This document shows, in pieces, positions 8,799-16,927 of a stretch of 64,000 nt of DNA. This DNA is from Erwinia piriflorinigrans CFBP 5888. GTDB taxonomy: Bacteria; Pseudomonadota; Gammaproteobacteria; Enterobacterales; Enterobacteriaceae. Position 1 is the first letter of the stretch; every line of letters starts with the position of its first letter. The notes under the pieces were generated by a model that ran no database searches, had not been told where the DNA came from, and worked only from the letters and a program-made list of their open reading frames with translations. A program made the position numbers and the translations under genes. The DNA is taken from contig NZ_CAHS01000014.1 of the NCBI RefSeq assembly GCF_001050515.1, positions 124,001-188,000 on the forward strand, read 5' to 3'.

Positions 8799-9640
8799 AT
8801 ACCTTGCCTGTTATTCGCTCGAAATGGCGCACGGCGATCCTGGCGGTTTGTTTCTTCTTTCTGTATGCGCCGATGCTGCTCCTGGTGGTTTATTCATTTA
8901 ACTCATCGCAGCTGGTCGCATGGGAGAGCTTCTCACTGCGCTGGTACAGCGTATTGTTCCACGACGATGCTATGATTAGTGCAGTAATGCTAAGCCTGTC
9001 GATTGCCGCTATGTCGGCAACGGCGGCGGCTATCCTCGGCACTATTGCGGCGGTGGTGATCGTGCGCTTTGGTCGGTTCAGGATGTCGACGGGCTTCGCC
9101 TTTATGCTGACCGCGCCACTGGTGATGCCGGATGTGATCACCGGGCTGTCGCTACTGCTGCTGTTTGTGGCAATGGCAAACACCTTTGGCTGGCCCGCCG
9201 ATCGCGGTATGTTAACTATCTGGCTTTCGCATGTGACCTTCTGCACCGCCTATGTGGCGGTGGTGATCAACTCACGGCTGCGTGAATTGGACAGATCGAT
9301 TGAAGAGGCGGCGATGGATCTCGGCGCCACGCCGCTGAAAGTGTTCTTTGTGATCACCGTACCGATGATTGCTCCGGCTATCGTGACCGGCTGGCTACTG
9401 GCGTTTACGTTGTCCCTTGACGATCTGGTGATCTCCAGCTTTGTCACCGGACCGGGAGCCACCACGCTGCCCATGCAGATTTTCGCCAGCGTGCGCCGTG
9501 GCGTTAACCCGGAAATTAATGCCCTGGCATCGCTGATCCTGTTCGTGGTGGGGATCGTCGGATTTATAGCCTGGCGACTGATGGCGCGTGAAGAGCAGCA
9601 GCGCCTGAAAGATATCCGCAAGTCTCGCGGCGGGGAATAA
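8795..9640 (+). CDS. potI: Putrescine ABC transporter permease PotI
   Basis: 281 residues, the same length as E. coli PotI, starting at GTG 8795 inside a 4-base GTGA overlap with the potH stop, so translation is coupled. It has six hydrophobic segments and the EAA loop EEAAMDLGATPLKVFFVITVPM. It is the second half of the inner-membrane channel. ybjO follows after 11 bp and is probably the last gene of the operon. Confidence 0.97.
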   Translation: MNTLPVIRSKWRTAILAVCFFFLYAPMLLLVVYSFNSSQLVAWESFSLRWYSVLFHDDAMISAVMLSLSIAAMSATAAAILGTIAAVVIVRFGRFRMSTGFAFMLTAPLVMPDVITGLSLLLLFVAMANTFGWPADRGMLTIWLSHVTFCTAYVAVVINSRLRELDRSIEEAAMDLGATPLKVFFVITVPMIAPAIVTGWLLAFTLSLDDLVISSFVTGPGATTLPMQIFASVRRGVNPEINALASLILFVVGIVGFIAWRLMAREEQQRLKDIRKSRGGE

Positions 9641-9651
9641 GTAGGGGAGTC

Positions 9652-10125
9652 ATGTCACAGATATATGGAGATAATCATACGTTGTTCAGTCGTGCCAGTC
9701 CTGTCCCGGTCCCGGTGTGGATCGCCGGTAGTTCCATCATCGCTACTCGCTGCCTCGGCGTACTGTTGTTGGCTAATGAACTCGGCCTTGAGGAGCTGCT
9801 GAACCTTGTCCATCGCAGCGCCCAGGCCTGGGGATCGACGCTGATTTTTATTGCCAGCCAGCTGGTGTGGTTGATCGAGCTGCGTAGCGCGGTCGCTTTA
9901 ATGCGCGGGCATAACTGGGGGAGATGGGTTTTTCTTACCACTCAGGGAGTAGTGCTGCTGTATATGTTTGCTGCCTCAATGGGCTGGGTCTACCCGGAGC
10001 TGTTTAGCATTGTCAGGGAGCATGACAGTCAGGTTCTCCCTTTACTGTTACTGGAGAAATCCCCCGACCTGCTGGTACTCCTGCTGCTGTTCGTCCCGGC
10101 GAGCAGTCGACGCTTTTATCGCTAA
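9652..10125 (+). CDS. ybjO: Inner-membrane protein YbjO
   Basis: 157 residues with four hydrophobic stretches (about 20-40, 60-80, 90-112 and 125-150), so an integral inner-membrane protein. DUF2593 family, function unknown. GGGGAG lies 5 nt upstream of the ATG, and the gene is 11 bp after potI, so it is likely part of the pot operon. In E. coli the next gene is rlmC; here artJ follows directly on the opposite strand. Confidence 0.87.
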   Translation: MSQIYGDNHTLFSRASPVPVPVWIAGSSIIATRCLGVLLLANELGLEELLNLVHRSAQAWGSTLIFIASQLVWLIELRSAVALMRGHNWGRWVFLTTQGVVLLYMFAASMGWVYPELFSIVREHDSQVLPLLLLEKSPDLLVLLLLFVPASSRRFYR

Positions 10126-10148
10126 CCGGTTAACGTTGACCGCACGCA

Positions 10149-10178
10149 GTGGGCGCAGCATTTTTTGGCCGCGCCCAC
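10149..10178. terminator. Inverted repeat between convergent ybjO and artJ
   Basis: GTGGGCGC and GCGCCCAC form a perfect 8-bp stem around a 14-nt loop that contains six Ts. It lies in the 65-bp convergent gap and may end transcripts from either side. Neither arm is followed by a T run, so this is only a candidate. Confidence 0.4.
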
Positions 10179-10190
10179 CCGTGACGCAGA

Positions 10191-10922
10191 TTATTGCGGA
10201 AACCAGCGCTGATTCAATTTTTCGATAGTGCCATTGGCTTTCAGCACATCAAGTGCCGCGTTAAACTGTGTCAGTAGCGCCGCATTGTCTTTGCGTACCG
10301 CGATACCGACCCCGGTTCCGAAAAAGTCGCGGTCGGTAATATGTTCGCCGACACTGGCCAGACTCGGATTGGTTTTCAGCCAGGCACCCACCACCGCGCT
10401 ATCCCCCAGAATACCGTCGAGGCGGCTATTTTTCAGATCGAGAATGGCGTTCTGATAGCTGTCATAAGCGACGGTGACAATCTCCGGGTGTTTTTCCTGC
10501 AAATACTTCTGATGTGTGGTGCCGTTTTCAACCCCGACACGTTTCCCTTTCAGCTGATCCAGATGGGTGAATTTGCCCTTCTGGGCAATGATAATCGCTG
10601 AATTGGCGTAATAGGGTTGGGTGAAGCTCACCTGCTTGCTGCGCTCTGCGGTGATGTCCATACCGGAAATAACGGCATCATAGCGGCGGAATTTCAGCGC
10701 CGGTACCAGGCTGTCAAACGGATTGTTGGTAAAGCTGCATTCCGCCTTTATCTGTTCACACAGGGCGTTAGCCAGATCGATATCGAAACCGACGATCTGA
10801 TTTTCACTGTTGAGGGATTCAAAAGGCGGATAGGTGGCCGACGAGGCAAAACGAATATGTTCTGCGGCCTGGGCGCCAAAGGCAGCGCTGGCAATCAGGG
10901 CTGCCAGAATGATTTTTTTCAT
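10191..10922 (-). CDS. artJ: Arginine-binding periplasmic protein ArtJ
   Basis: 243 residues with a cleavable signal peptide (KKIILAALIASAAFGAQA-AEH). It has the type 3 solute-binding domain: IRFASSATYPPFESLN, GFDIDLANALC, then GTTHQKYL and YDSYQNAILDLKNSRLDG. ArtJ is the arginine-specific binding protein of the Art system. It lies 72 bp downstream of artM and is closely related to ArtI in the same cluster (tandem paralogues). The gap is long enough for its own promoter, as in E. coli, though I do not see a clear ARG box there. Confidence 0.95.
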   Translation of the reverse strand: MKKIILAALIASAAFGAQAAEHIRFASSATYPPFESLNSENQIVGFDIDLANALCEQIKAECSFTNNPFDSLVPALKFRRYDAVISGMDITAERSKQVSFTQPYYANSAIIIAQKGKFTHLDQLKGKRVGVENGTTHQKYLQEKHPEIVTVAYDSYQNAILDLKNSRLDGILGDSAVVGAWLKTNPSLASVGEHITDRDFFGTGVGIAVRKDNAALLTQFNAALDVLKANGTIEKLNQRWFPQ

Positions 10923-10994
10923 CTTCTCGGTTCCTTGCGGTCTTATTGTTTGGGTGGTGATGACAGTTGTTAACGCATTTTCCGTTGGCGAGGA

Positions 10995-11663
10995 TCAGTT
11001 ACGCCGCTCAAAGGCCAGCGCCCGTCGTTCGACCATCCGCATCAACAGGGTCAGCAAACCGTTAACGCACAGATAGATCACGCCAGCGGCAGCGAACACG
11101 CTTATATCGTAAGTGCGTCCGTACAGCAGCTGTCCGTGGCCCATGACTTCCATCAGGGTAATGGTATAGGCCAGCGAGGTGCTTTTGAATACCAGCACCA
11201 CTTCGTTGGAATAGGAGGAGAGTGCCCGTTTCAGCGCATAGGGTAACAGGATACGCAGCTGATCTTTACGCCCCATCCCCAGTGCGGCACAGGCCTGCCA
11301 CTGTCCGGACGGGATAGCGCGAACCGCCCCGTGAAACAGTAGCGTGGTGTAGGCAGCACTGTTCAGTGACAGCGCCAAAAGAGCACACAGCCAGGGTTGT
11401 GACAGCAGGCCCCATAGCCAGGGAATGCTCTGGATAGCCGGGAACTGCCCTGGCCCGTAGTAAATCAGAAAGATCTGCACCAGCAGCGGAGTACCGGTAA
11501 ACAGGGTGATATAACCACGGGTTATCAGGCTCAGCACCGGGACTTTCAATGCCAGCACCACGGTGAAAAGCAGCGCCAACACCAGCGCCAGTACCAATGA
11601 TGCCAGAGTAAGTGACAGGCTGGTGTGCAGTCCCTTCAGCAGTTCAGGAAAATAGCTCAGCAT
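10995..11663 (-). CDS. artM: Arginine ABC transporter permease ArtM
   Basis: 222 residues, matching E. coli ArtM. It is a HisM/GlnP-type permease with about five transmembrane helices and the coupling-loop segment ACAALGMGRKDQLRILLPYA. It pairs with ArtQ in the inner membrane. Its start overlaps the artQ stop by one base (TGATG), so translation is coupled. Confidence 0.96.
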   Translation of the reverse strand: MLSYFPELLKGLHTSLSLTLASLVLALVLALLFTVVLALKVPVLSLITRGYITLFTGTPLLVQIFLIYYGPGQFPAIQSIPWLWGLLSQPWLCALLALSLNSAAYTTLLFHGAVRAIPSGQWQACAALGMGRKDQLRILLPYALKRALSSYSNEVVLVFKSTSLAYTITLMEVMGHGQLLYGRTYDISVFAAAGVIYLCVNGLLTLLMRMVERRALAFERRN

Positions 11664-12379
11664 CAGGCATCTCCTCGCTCAAAGCGCGTGGTTCGCAGTT
11701 CAATGCGTTTCAGCACCTGCTGGCTGAACAGGGTGATTAAAAGGTAGATAGCCGCAGCAGCCACATACCAGGTAAAAGGTTCTTGGGTGCGGGTGGCGAT
11801 ACTTTTGGTTTGTAGCATTATGTCGTTTACGCTGATCAACGACACCAGCGCGGTATCTTTTAGCAACACCAGCCACTGGTTACCCAGACCGGGCAACGCA
11901 TGCCGCCACATTTGCGGCACGATCAGGCGCACGAAGATGGCTGATTTTTTCATTCCTAACGCCTGGCCCGACTCCCACTGCCCTTGCGGCACCGCTTTCA
12001 GCGCACCGCGCAGAGTTTGTGATGCGTAGGAGGAGTAGAGGATCGCCAGTGCAATCACCCCGCAGAGGAAGGGGCTGACGTCAAAATTCTCAATGTTGAC
12101 CTGAATCGGGATCTGAACAAACGCCAGATTAATGGTGAAACCATCCGACAGGGTGAGCAACAGCTGCGAAGCGCCGAAGTAGATAAACAGCACCACGAGA
12201 ATTTCTGGTAAAGCGCGAAACAGCGTAACCAGACCAGTGCCGACCCATGCCAGTGGACGCCAGCGTGCGGATTCCCAAACGGCAAACACCATCGCCAGCA
12301 TTAATCCGGCGACCAGGGCACAAACGGCCAGCCCGACGGTCATCCCGGCGGCGCTGGCAAGAGTATAAAGTTCGTTCAT
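11663..12379 (-). CDS. artQ: Arginine ABC transporter permease ArtQ
   Basis: 238 residues (same as E. coli). It is hydrophobic with about five helices, and carries the permease coupling motif [20 protein letters not shown]. It forms the channel heterodimer with ArtM. Only 3 bp separate it from artI upstream, in a tight artPIQM operon. Confidence 0.96.
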   Translation of the reverse strand: MNELYTLASAAGMTVGLAVCALVAGLMLAMVFAVWESARWRPLAWVGTGLVTLFRALPEILVVLFIYFGASQLLLTLSDGFTINLAFVQIPIQVNIENFDVSPFLCGVIALAILYSSYASQTLRGALKAVPQGQWESGQALGMKKSAIFVRLIVPQMWRHALPGLGNQWLVLLKDTALVSLISVNDIMLQTKSIATRTQEPFTWYVAAAAIYLLITLFSQQVLKRIELRTTRFERGDA

Positions 12380-12382
12380 TAA

Positions 12383-13114
12383 TTACTGCTGAAACCACTT
12401 GCTGTAGAGAGTTTTATAGGTACCGTTGGCTTTTACTTTATCCAACGCCGCATTGAGTTTGCTCTGTAGCTCGGCGTTACCCTGACGCACGGCAATGCCG
12501 AGGCCGTTACCGAAGTAAGTTTTGTCGGTGACCTTTTCACCCAGCGGTGCCAGATCCTGATTATTCTTCAACCACTCGTTGACCACGGCGGTATCACCGA
12601 ACACGGCATCAATACGGCCATTTTTCAAATCGAGAATGGCATTCTGATAACTGTCATAAGGCACGACTTTGACATCCGGCAGCTTTTCGCCAATGTATTT
12701 CTGATGCGTGGTGCCATTTTGCACGCCAACACGCTTACCCTTCAGCGCATTCATATTGGCCAATTTACCTTTCTGAGTGATAAACAGGGCTGAATTCTCG
12801 TAATAGGGCTGGCTGAACAGCACCTGTTTTTCACGCTCGGGGGTGATATCCATGCCTGACATCACTGCATCAAAACGGCGGAATTTCAGGCTGGGGATAA
12901 GGCTGTCAAACGCCTGATTGGTGAAGGTACAGTCGGCGTCAATTTCCTGACACAGGGCATTCGCCAGGTCGACATCAAAGCCCTGAATCTTGTTATCCGC
13001 ATCAATAAATTCGAACGGAGGGTAGGACGCTTCGGCGGCGAAGCGAATCGTCTGGCCAGCAGTGGCGCTCAGGCTGAAACCCGCTAACAGTGCGGCAATG
13101 ACCATTTTTTTCAT
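12383..13114 (-). CDS. artI: Arginine/basic amino acid-binding protein ArtI
   Basis: 243 residues from ATG 13114, which begins the signal peptide (KKMVIAALLAGFSLSATA-GQT) and has AGGAT upstream. The frame is open a further five codons upstream to 13129, but the conserved family start is MKK. It has the solute-binding domain with ASYPPFEFIDADN, GFDVDLANALC and GTTHQKYIGEK. It delivers ligand to ArtPQM and is closely related to ArtJ at 10191-10922. Confidence 0.95.
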   Translation of the reverse strand: MKKMVIAALLAGFSLSATAGQTIRFAAEASYPPFEFIDADNKIQGFDVDLANALCQEIDADCTFTNQAFDSLIPSLKFRRFDAVMSGMDITPEREKQVLFSQPYYENSALFITQKGKLANMNALKGKRVGVQNGTTHQKYIGEKLPDVKVVPYDSYQNAILDLKNGRIDAVFGDTAVVNEWLKNNQDLAPLGEKVTDKTYFGNGLGIAVRQGNAELQSKLNAALDKVKANGTYKTLYSKWFQQ

Positions 13115-13129
13115 CGTTATATCCTGCAA

Positions 13130-13858
13130 TCAGTGCGAAAGATAATGTGCAAACGCCTCGGTTTGCGGCTGGTTAAAGCGGCTTTCATCACCCTGTTCCA
13201 CGATGTAGCCGTTTTCCATGTATACCACACGGCTGGCGGTTTTACGTGCCACTTCCACTTCATGGGTAACAATCACTTGGGTAATATGGGTCTGCGCCAG
13301 TTCACGGATAATACTGACGATCTGCGCGGTAATTTCAGGATCGAGTGCAGCTGTGGGTTCGTCAAACAGCAGCACTGCAGGTTCCATCATCAGCGCGCGT
13401 GCTATGGCAACACGCTGTTGTTGACCGCCCGACAAATGCAGTGGATATCGATCGGCATATGGAGTCAGGCGTAGCCTGTCCAACAGCTTTTTCGCCCGTT
13501 CATGAGCCTGTGCCTTGCTCAGGCCCAGCACGCGGCAGGGTGCTTCAATCAAATTGTGGGTGACGGTCAGATGCGGCCAGAGATTGTACTGTTGGAATAC
13601 CATGCCGACATTTTGCCGCAGTTCACGAATAGCGTTGTCAGCAGGTGGTTTGCTGAAATCAAAGTTGTTACCAGCTATGGATAGCGTACCGGACTGCGGC
13701 ATTTCCAGCAGGTTTAACACGCGCAGGAGTGAGCTTTTTCCGGCACCGCTCGGCCCGAGCAATACCAGCGTTTCGCCCTCCGGGCAGGATAGCTGAATGT
13801 CAAAAAGCGCCTGGTGGGCACCGTAGAAGCAGTTAATAGCGTTTAGTTGAATACTCAT
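13130..13858 (-). CDS. artP: Arginine ABC transporter ATP-binding protein ArtP
   Basis: 242 residues. It has Walker [17 protein letters not shown]-loop [10 protein letters not shown], signature [15 protein letters not shown], Walker [12 protein letters not shown] and the H-loop VTHEV. It is the cytoplasmic ATPase for arginine import and the first gene of the artPIQM operon. Candidate ARG boxes lie just upstream, which fits repression by arginine-bound ArgR. Confidence 0.97.
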   Translation of the reverse strand: MSIQLNAINCFYGAHQALFDIQLSCPEGETLVLLGPSGAGKSSLLRVLNLLEMPQSGTLSIAGNNFDFSKPPADNAIRELRQNVGMVFQQYNLWPHLTVTHNLIEAPCRVLGLSKAQAHERAKKLLDRLRLTPYADRYPLHLSGGQQQRVAIARALMMEPAVLLFDEPTAALDPEITAQIVSIIRELAQTHITQVIVTHEVEVARKTASRVVYMENGYIVEQGDESRFNQPQTEAFAHYLSH

Positions 13859-13902
13859 GCGCTTAAAGTGAATAGCAATTGATGGCGCAAATCTTAACGC
13901 TG

Positions 13903-13941
13903 ACAGAATAGTTATGCAATCATTGTGCGTTAAAATTTATT
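13903..13941 (-). promoter_or_regulatory. Candidate tandem ARG boxes (ArgR operator) upstream of artP
   Basis: Two imperfect matches to the ARG box (TGAAT-N4-ATTCA) occur at 13905-13918 (AGAATAGTTATGCA) and 13926-13939 (TGCGTTAAAATTTA). Their centres are exactly 21 bp apart, the spacing that ArgR hexamers require. A further single near-match, TGAATAGCAATTGA, sits at 13869-13882 next to the artP start. Each box has two or three mismatches; the spacing is the stronger evidence. Confidence 0.55.
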
Positions 13942-14058
13942 TTTGTTGGCGGGAAGAGTGAAGCGCAGCACATCATAGCGCGTACCGGCCTCTCTGACCT
14001 GCCAGACTGTCGTCGTTATTCAAATCTGCGCGCCGCCAGGCAGGCACGCAGGTCACAC

Positions 14059-14589
14059 TTATTTTGACAGTAGCTGATTGAGTGAACCGTTGGCTAAATG
14101 TGGGGTAGTGCCAAGATACCGCACGTCATCCACCGTCCAACAGGCCCCTTCGCGTACCATTAAGACTTCATCCTGCCACTTGCGGCTGCCGTTTTTTAGC
14201 GTTACCCGAAGGGGAATATTGCGGGCATCGCGGTTGGGGATGGTAGAAGCATCGGCAACGCTGGCATCAGTGGCGCCGTCACGGGCGCTGGAAAAAATAT
14301 CACCGCTCAGCATGGCGTTTTTCTGCCCATCGCGCTGTGCGCCAATCAGTGACTGGTACAATTTTTCACTGAAATAAGGGCGGTATTTAGCCAGCAGCTG
14401 CGCATCCGGCACGCCTGTTGAAGGTTGTTGCTCATGCAGATCGTAGAACTGCTGCGCCACGCTGTCCGGGCCGCCATTGATGCAGGAACCCAGGCGTGTA
14501 CCGGCATCTTTGTAGGCAGGGTCGACGGTGGTACAGGCGCTAAGTAGCAGGGCCAAAGGCACCACGGCGGCGAAAGGCTGGTATTTCAT
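14059..14589 (-). CDS. ybjP: Lipoprotein YbjP
   Basis: 176 residues. It has a lipoprotein signal peptide with lipobox LLSAC (Cys about residue 19), so the mature protein is lipid-anchored in the envelope. The conserved C-terminal half (ASTIPNRDARNIPLRV, WQDEVLMVREGACWTVDDVRYLG) belongs to the DUF3828 family. E. coli YbjP is 171 residues and its function is unknown. It is divergent from ybjQ. Confidence 0.9.
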   Translation of the reverse strand: MKYQPFAAVVPLALLLSACTTVDPAYKDAGTRLGSCINGGPDSVAQQFYDLHEQQPSTGVPDAQLLAKYRPYFSEKLYQSLIGAQRDGQKNAMLSGDIFSSARDGATDASVADASTIPNRDARNIPLRVTLKNGSRKWQDEVLMVREGACWTVDDVRYLGTTPHLANGSLNQLLSK

Positions 14590-14690
14590 TCTGATTTCCT
14601 TATTGTTATCAGCGGGTGTGCATTATCATTGAGTATAGCGACTTATGTGTAACCCTAAGAGCTAAACCCATATAGAACAAGGAGAGCAGT

Positions 14691-15014
14691 ATGCAATTTT
14701 CCACAACCCCCACGCTGGAAGGCCAGCCGATCGCTGAATACTGTGGCGTAGTCACCGGCGAGGCAATCCTCGGCGCAAATATCTTCCGCGACTTTTTCGC
14801 CGGGATACGCGATATCGTCGGCGGGCGCTCCGGCGCTTATGAAAAGGAGCTGCGTAAAGCACGCCAGATTGCCTTTGCCGAACTGGAAGAACAGGCAAAA
14901 GCGCTGGGCGCTCAGGCGGTGGTGGGTATTGATATTGATTATGAAACCGTCGGGAAAGACAGCAGTATGCTGATGGTCAGTGTCAGCGGCACTGCGGTGA
15001 AACTGCGGCACTGA
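14691..15014 (+). CDS. ybjQ: YbjQ family protein (UPF0145)
   Basis: 107 residues, the standard size. It has the conserved [25 protein letters not shown] start, and an [14 protein letters not shown] strand region. It forms a pentameric fold in solved family members, sometimes annotated as heavy-metal binding; the physiological role is unknown. AAGGAGAG lies 7 nt before the ATG. The stop overlaps the amiD start by one base (TGATG), so the two are translated together. Confidence 0.92.
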   Translation: MQFSTTPTLEGQPIAEYCGVVTGEAILGANIFRDFFAGIRDIVGGRSGAYEKELRKARQIAFAELEEQAKALGAQAVVGIDIDYETVGKDSSMLMVSVSGTAVKLRH

Positions 15015-15856
15015 TGCGTCCTCTGTCCATCATTCGACCGCTGTGGGTGCTGTTAGCAATCTTCCTGTTTACCTCAATCACTCCGCAGGGGCTTCAGCCG
15101 CAGCAAGGGTATATGGTGGATACCCGACAGGAGGCTTTCGGTGCGCGCCCGCGCATTAAGGTACTGGTTATTCACTACACGGCCGGTGATTTTTCGCGTT
15201 CGCTCAACGTACTGACCGATCGTAGCGTTAGCGCGCACTATTTGCTTCCCGCCGCGCCGCCTAAGTATGACGGTCAACCGCTGGTTTGGCGGCTGGTGCC
15301 AGAGTCGATGCTGGCCTGGCATGCCGGGGTCAGCTTCTGGCGCGGTGCCACCCGACTGAACGATACCTCGATCGGCATTGAGCTGGAAAACGCAGGCTGG
15401 GAGCGCACCGGTTCCGGTATAAACTGGGCACCGTTTCCTGCTGCGCAGATGGCGGCGCTGCTGCCGCTGATGCGTGATATTGTGCAGCGCTATGGCATCA
15501 GCCCGCAGGACGTGGTGGCGCACAGCGATATCGCTCCGCTGCGCAAGCAGGATCCGGGGCCGCTGTTTCCGTGGCGCTGGCTTGCCGCGCAGGGTGTGGG
15601 GGCGTGGCCTGATGATGACCGTGTGGCGTTTTATCTGGCCGGACGGTCGGCTAATCAACGGGCAGATAAGGCGAAACTGCTGGGCCTGCTGGCGAGCTAC
15701 GGCTATGAAGTGCCGCCGCAGATGTTGCCGTACCAGCAGCAGGCGCTGATTACGGCATTTCAGATGCACTTTCGTCCGACAGATTATCGTGGCGTAGCCG
15801 ATGCTGAAACTGAAGCTATCGCCGCCGCGCTGGTGGAAAAATACGGTGGGCAGTAG
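15014..15856 (+). CDS. amiD: N-acetylmuramoyl-L-alanine amidase AmiD (no lipobox)
   Basis: 280 residues. It has a zinc amidase_2 (PGRP-like) domain with the first zinc His in VLVIHYTAGDF, the SAHYLLP segment, SIGIELENAG, and the second zinc region VAHSDIAPLRKQDPGP. A C-terminal peptidoglycan-binding domain follows at about residues 205-278. It cleaves the MurNAc-L-Ala bond of peptidoglycan, including anhydro-muropeptides. In E. coli AmiD is an outer-membrane lipoprotein. Here the N-terminal hydrophobic stretch (VLLAIFLFTSITPQG) contains no cysteine, so acylation is not possible from this start. It would be secreted or membrane-anchored. Confidence 0.93.
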   Translation: MRPLSIIRPLWVLLAIFLFTSITPQGLQPQQGYMVDTRQEAFGARPRIKVLVIHYTAGDFSRSLNVLTDRSVSAHYLLPAAPPKYDGQPLVWRLVPESMLAWHAGVSFWRGATRLNDTSIGIELENAGWERTGSGINWAPFPAAQMAALLPLMRDIVQRYGISPQDVVAHSDIAPLRKQDPGPLFPWRWLAAQGVGAWPDDDRVAFYLAGRSANQRADKAKLLGLLASYGYEVPPQMLPYQQQALITAFQMHFRPTDYRGVADAETEAIAAALVEKYGGQ

Positions 15857-15860
15857 AAGT

Positions 15861-16865
15861 TTAGCCTGCGGCTAAAAACGATTGCCACGCGCTAACCAGA
15901 GTTTGCAGCGCCGCCCGGTCAACGTCCAGATGCGTGACCAGCCGCGTCACCGCGCCAGTGCTGAGCAGAATGCCACGCTCGCGCATCCACTGCCCCAGCG
16001 TCGCAACCTGTGCTGGCGGCAGGCGCAGAAAGACCATGTTGGTATCCTGACGGGTCACATCAACGCCGATGGCGCGTAATGCAGTAGCCAGCCATGCGGC
16101 GTTGTGGTGATCATCTTTTAAACGCGCCACGTTATGCTCCAGCGCATACAGTCCGGCTGCCGCGAGAATACCGGCCTGGCGCAGCCCGCCGCCGGTCATT
16201 TTGCGCCAGCGCCGCGCCCGCTGAATAAACGCCTCACTGCCGCACAGCATTGATCCCACCGGTGTGCCCAGCCCTTTCGACAGGCAGATGGTAAGCGTAT
16301 CGCAGTAACGGGTCAGTGCTGCGAGCGGAACGTCAAGCGCCACCGCCGCGTTGAAAATGCGCGCCCCGTCAATATGCAGCGCCAGCTGGCGTTCACGGGT
16401 GAACGCCCATGCCTGTTGCAGGTAGCTCATCGGCAGCACTTTGCCGTTATAGGTATTTTCCAGGCTTAACAGGCGAGTGATGGCAAAATGGATATCGTCA
16501 GGCTTGATAAACTGCGCCACCACATCCAGCGGCAGCGTGCCGTCGCTGGCCGCGAGCACCGGCTGGGGCTGAATACTACCGAGAACCGCCGCGCCGCCCG
16601 CTTCATATTTATAGTTATGGGCCAGCTGCCCGACGATATACTCCTCGCCACGCTGACAGTGGCACAGCAGCGCCACCAGATTAGCCTGCGTGCCGGTTGG
16701 CAGAAACAGCGCGGCGGCTTTACCACTCAGACGAGCGATTTCAGCTTCCAGCCGGTTGACCGTCGGATCATCGCCGTAAACATCGTCGCCGGTTTCAGCG
16801 CGCATCATCGCTTCCAGCATAGCGGGTGTCGGACGGGTCACGGTATCACTACGTAAATCAATCAC
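15861..16865 (-). CDS. ltaE: Low-specificity L-threonine aldolase
   Basis: 334 residues (E. coli 333). PLP enzyme that cleaves L-threonine and L-allo-threonine to glycine and acetaldehyde. It has MIDLRSDTVTRPTPAML, GDDVYGDDPT, HIDGARIFNA and the PLP lysine in CLSKGLGTPVGS. It is convergent with amiD with only 4 bp between stops. A TTTAGCC/GGCTAAA hairpin overlapping its stop (15860-15876) may serve both. It is downstream of poxB on the same strand but separated from it by a terminator. Confidence 0.96.
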   Translation of the reverse strand: MIDLRSDTVTRPTPAMLEAMMRAETGDDVYGDDPTVNRLEAEIARLSGKAAALFLPTGTQANLVALLCHCQRGEEYIVGQLAHNYKYEAGGAAVLGSIQPQPVLAASDGTLPLDVVAQFIKPDDIHFAITRLLSLENTYNGKVLPMSYLQQAWAFTRERQLALHIDGARIFNAAVALDVPLAALTRYCDTLTICLSKGLGTPVGSMLCGSEAFIQRARRWRKMTGGGLRQAGILAAAGLYALEHNVARLKDDHHNAAWLATALRAIGVDVTRQDTNMVFLRLPPAQVATLGQWMRERGILLSTGAVTRLVTHLDVDRAALQTLVSAWQSFLAAG

Positions 16866-16879
16866 GTTGCTCTCCTGTT

Positions 16880-16908
16880 CAAAGTAAAACGGACGCCGCA
16901 GCGTCCGT
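16880..16908 (-). terminator. Intrinsic terminator of poxB
   Basis: ACGGACGC/GCGTCCGT (16889-16896 and 16901-16908) form an 8-bp GC-rich stem with a 4-nt loop. On the minus strand it is followed by TTTACTTT. It lies between the poxB stop and the ltaE start. Confidence 0.75.
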
Positions 16909-16927
16909 CACATAGCCCTTAACGGTT

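Noticed and set aside
10923-10994. ARG box upstream of artJ
   Set aside because: No segment fits TGAAT-N4-ATTCA within two mismatches at a useful spacing.
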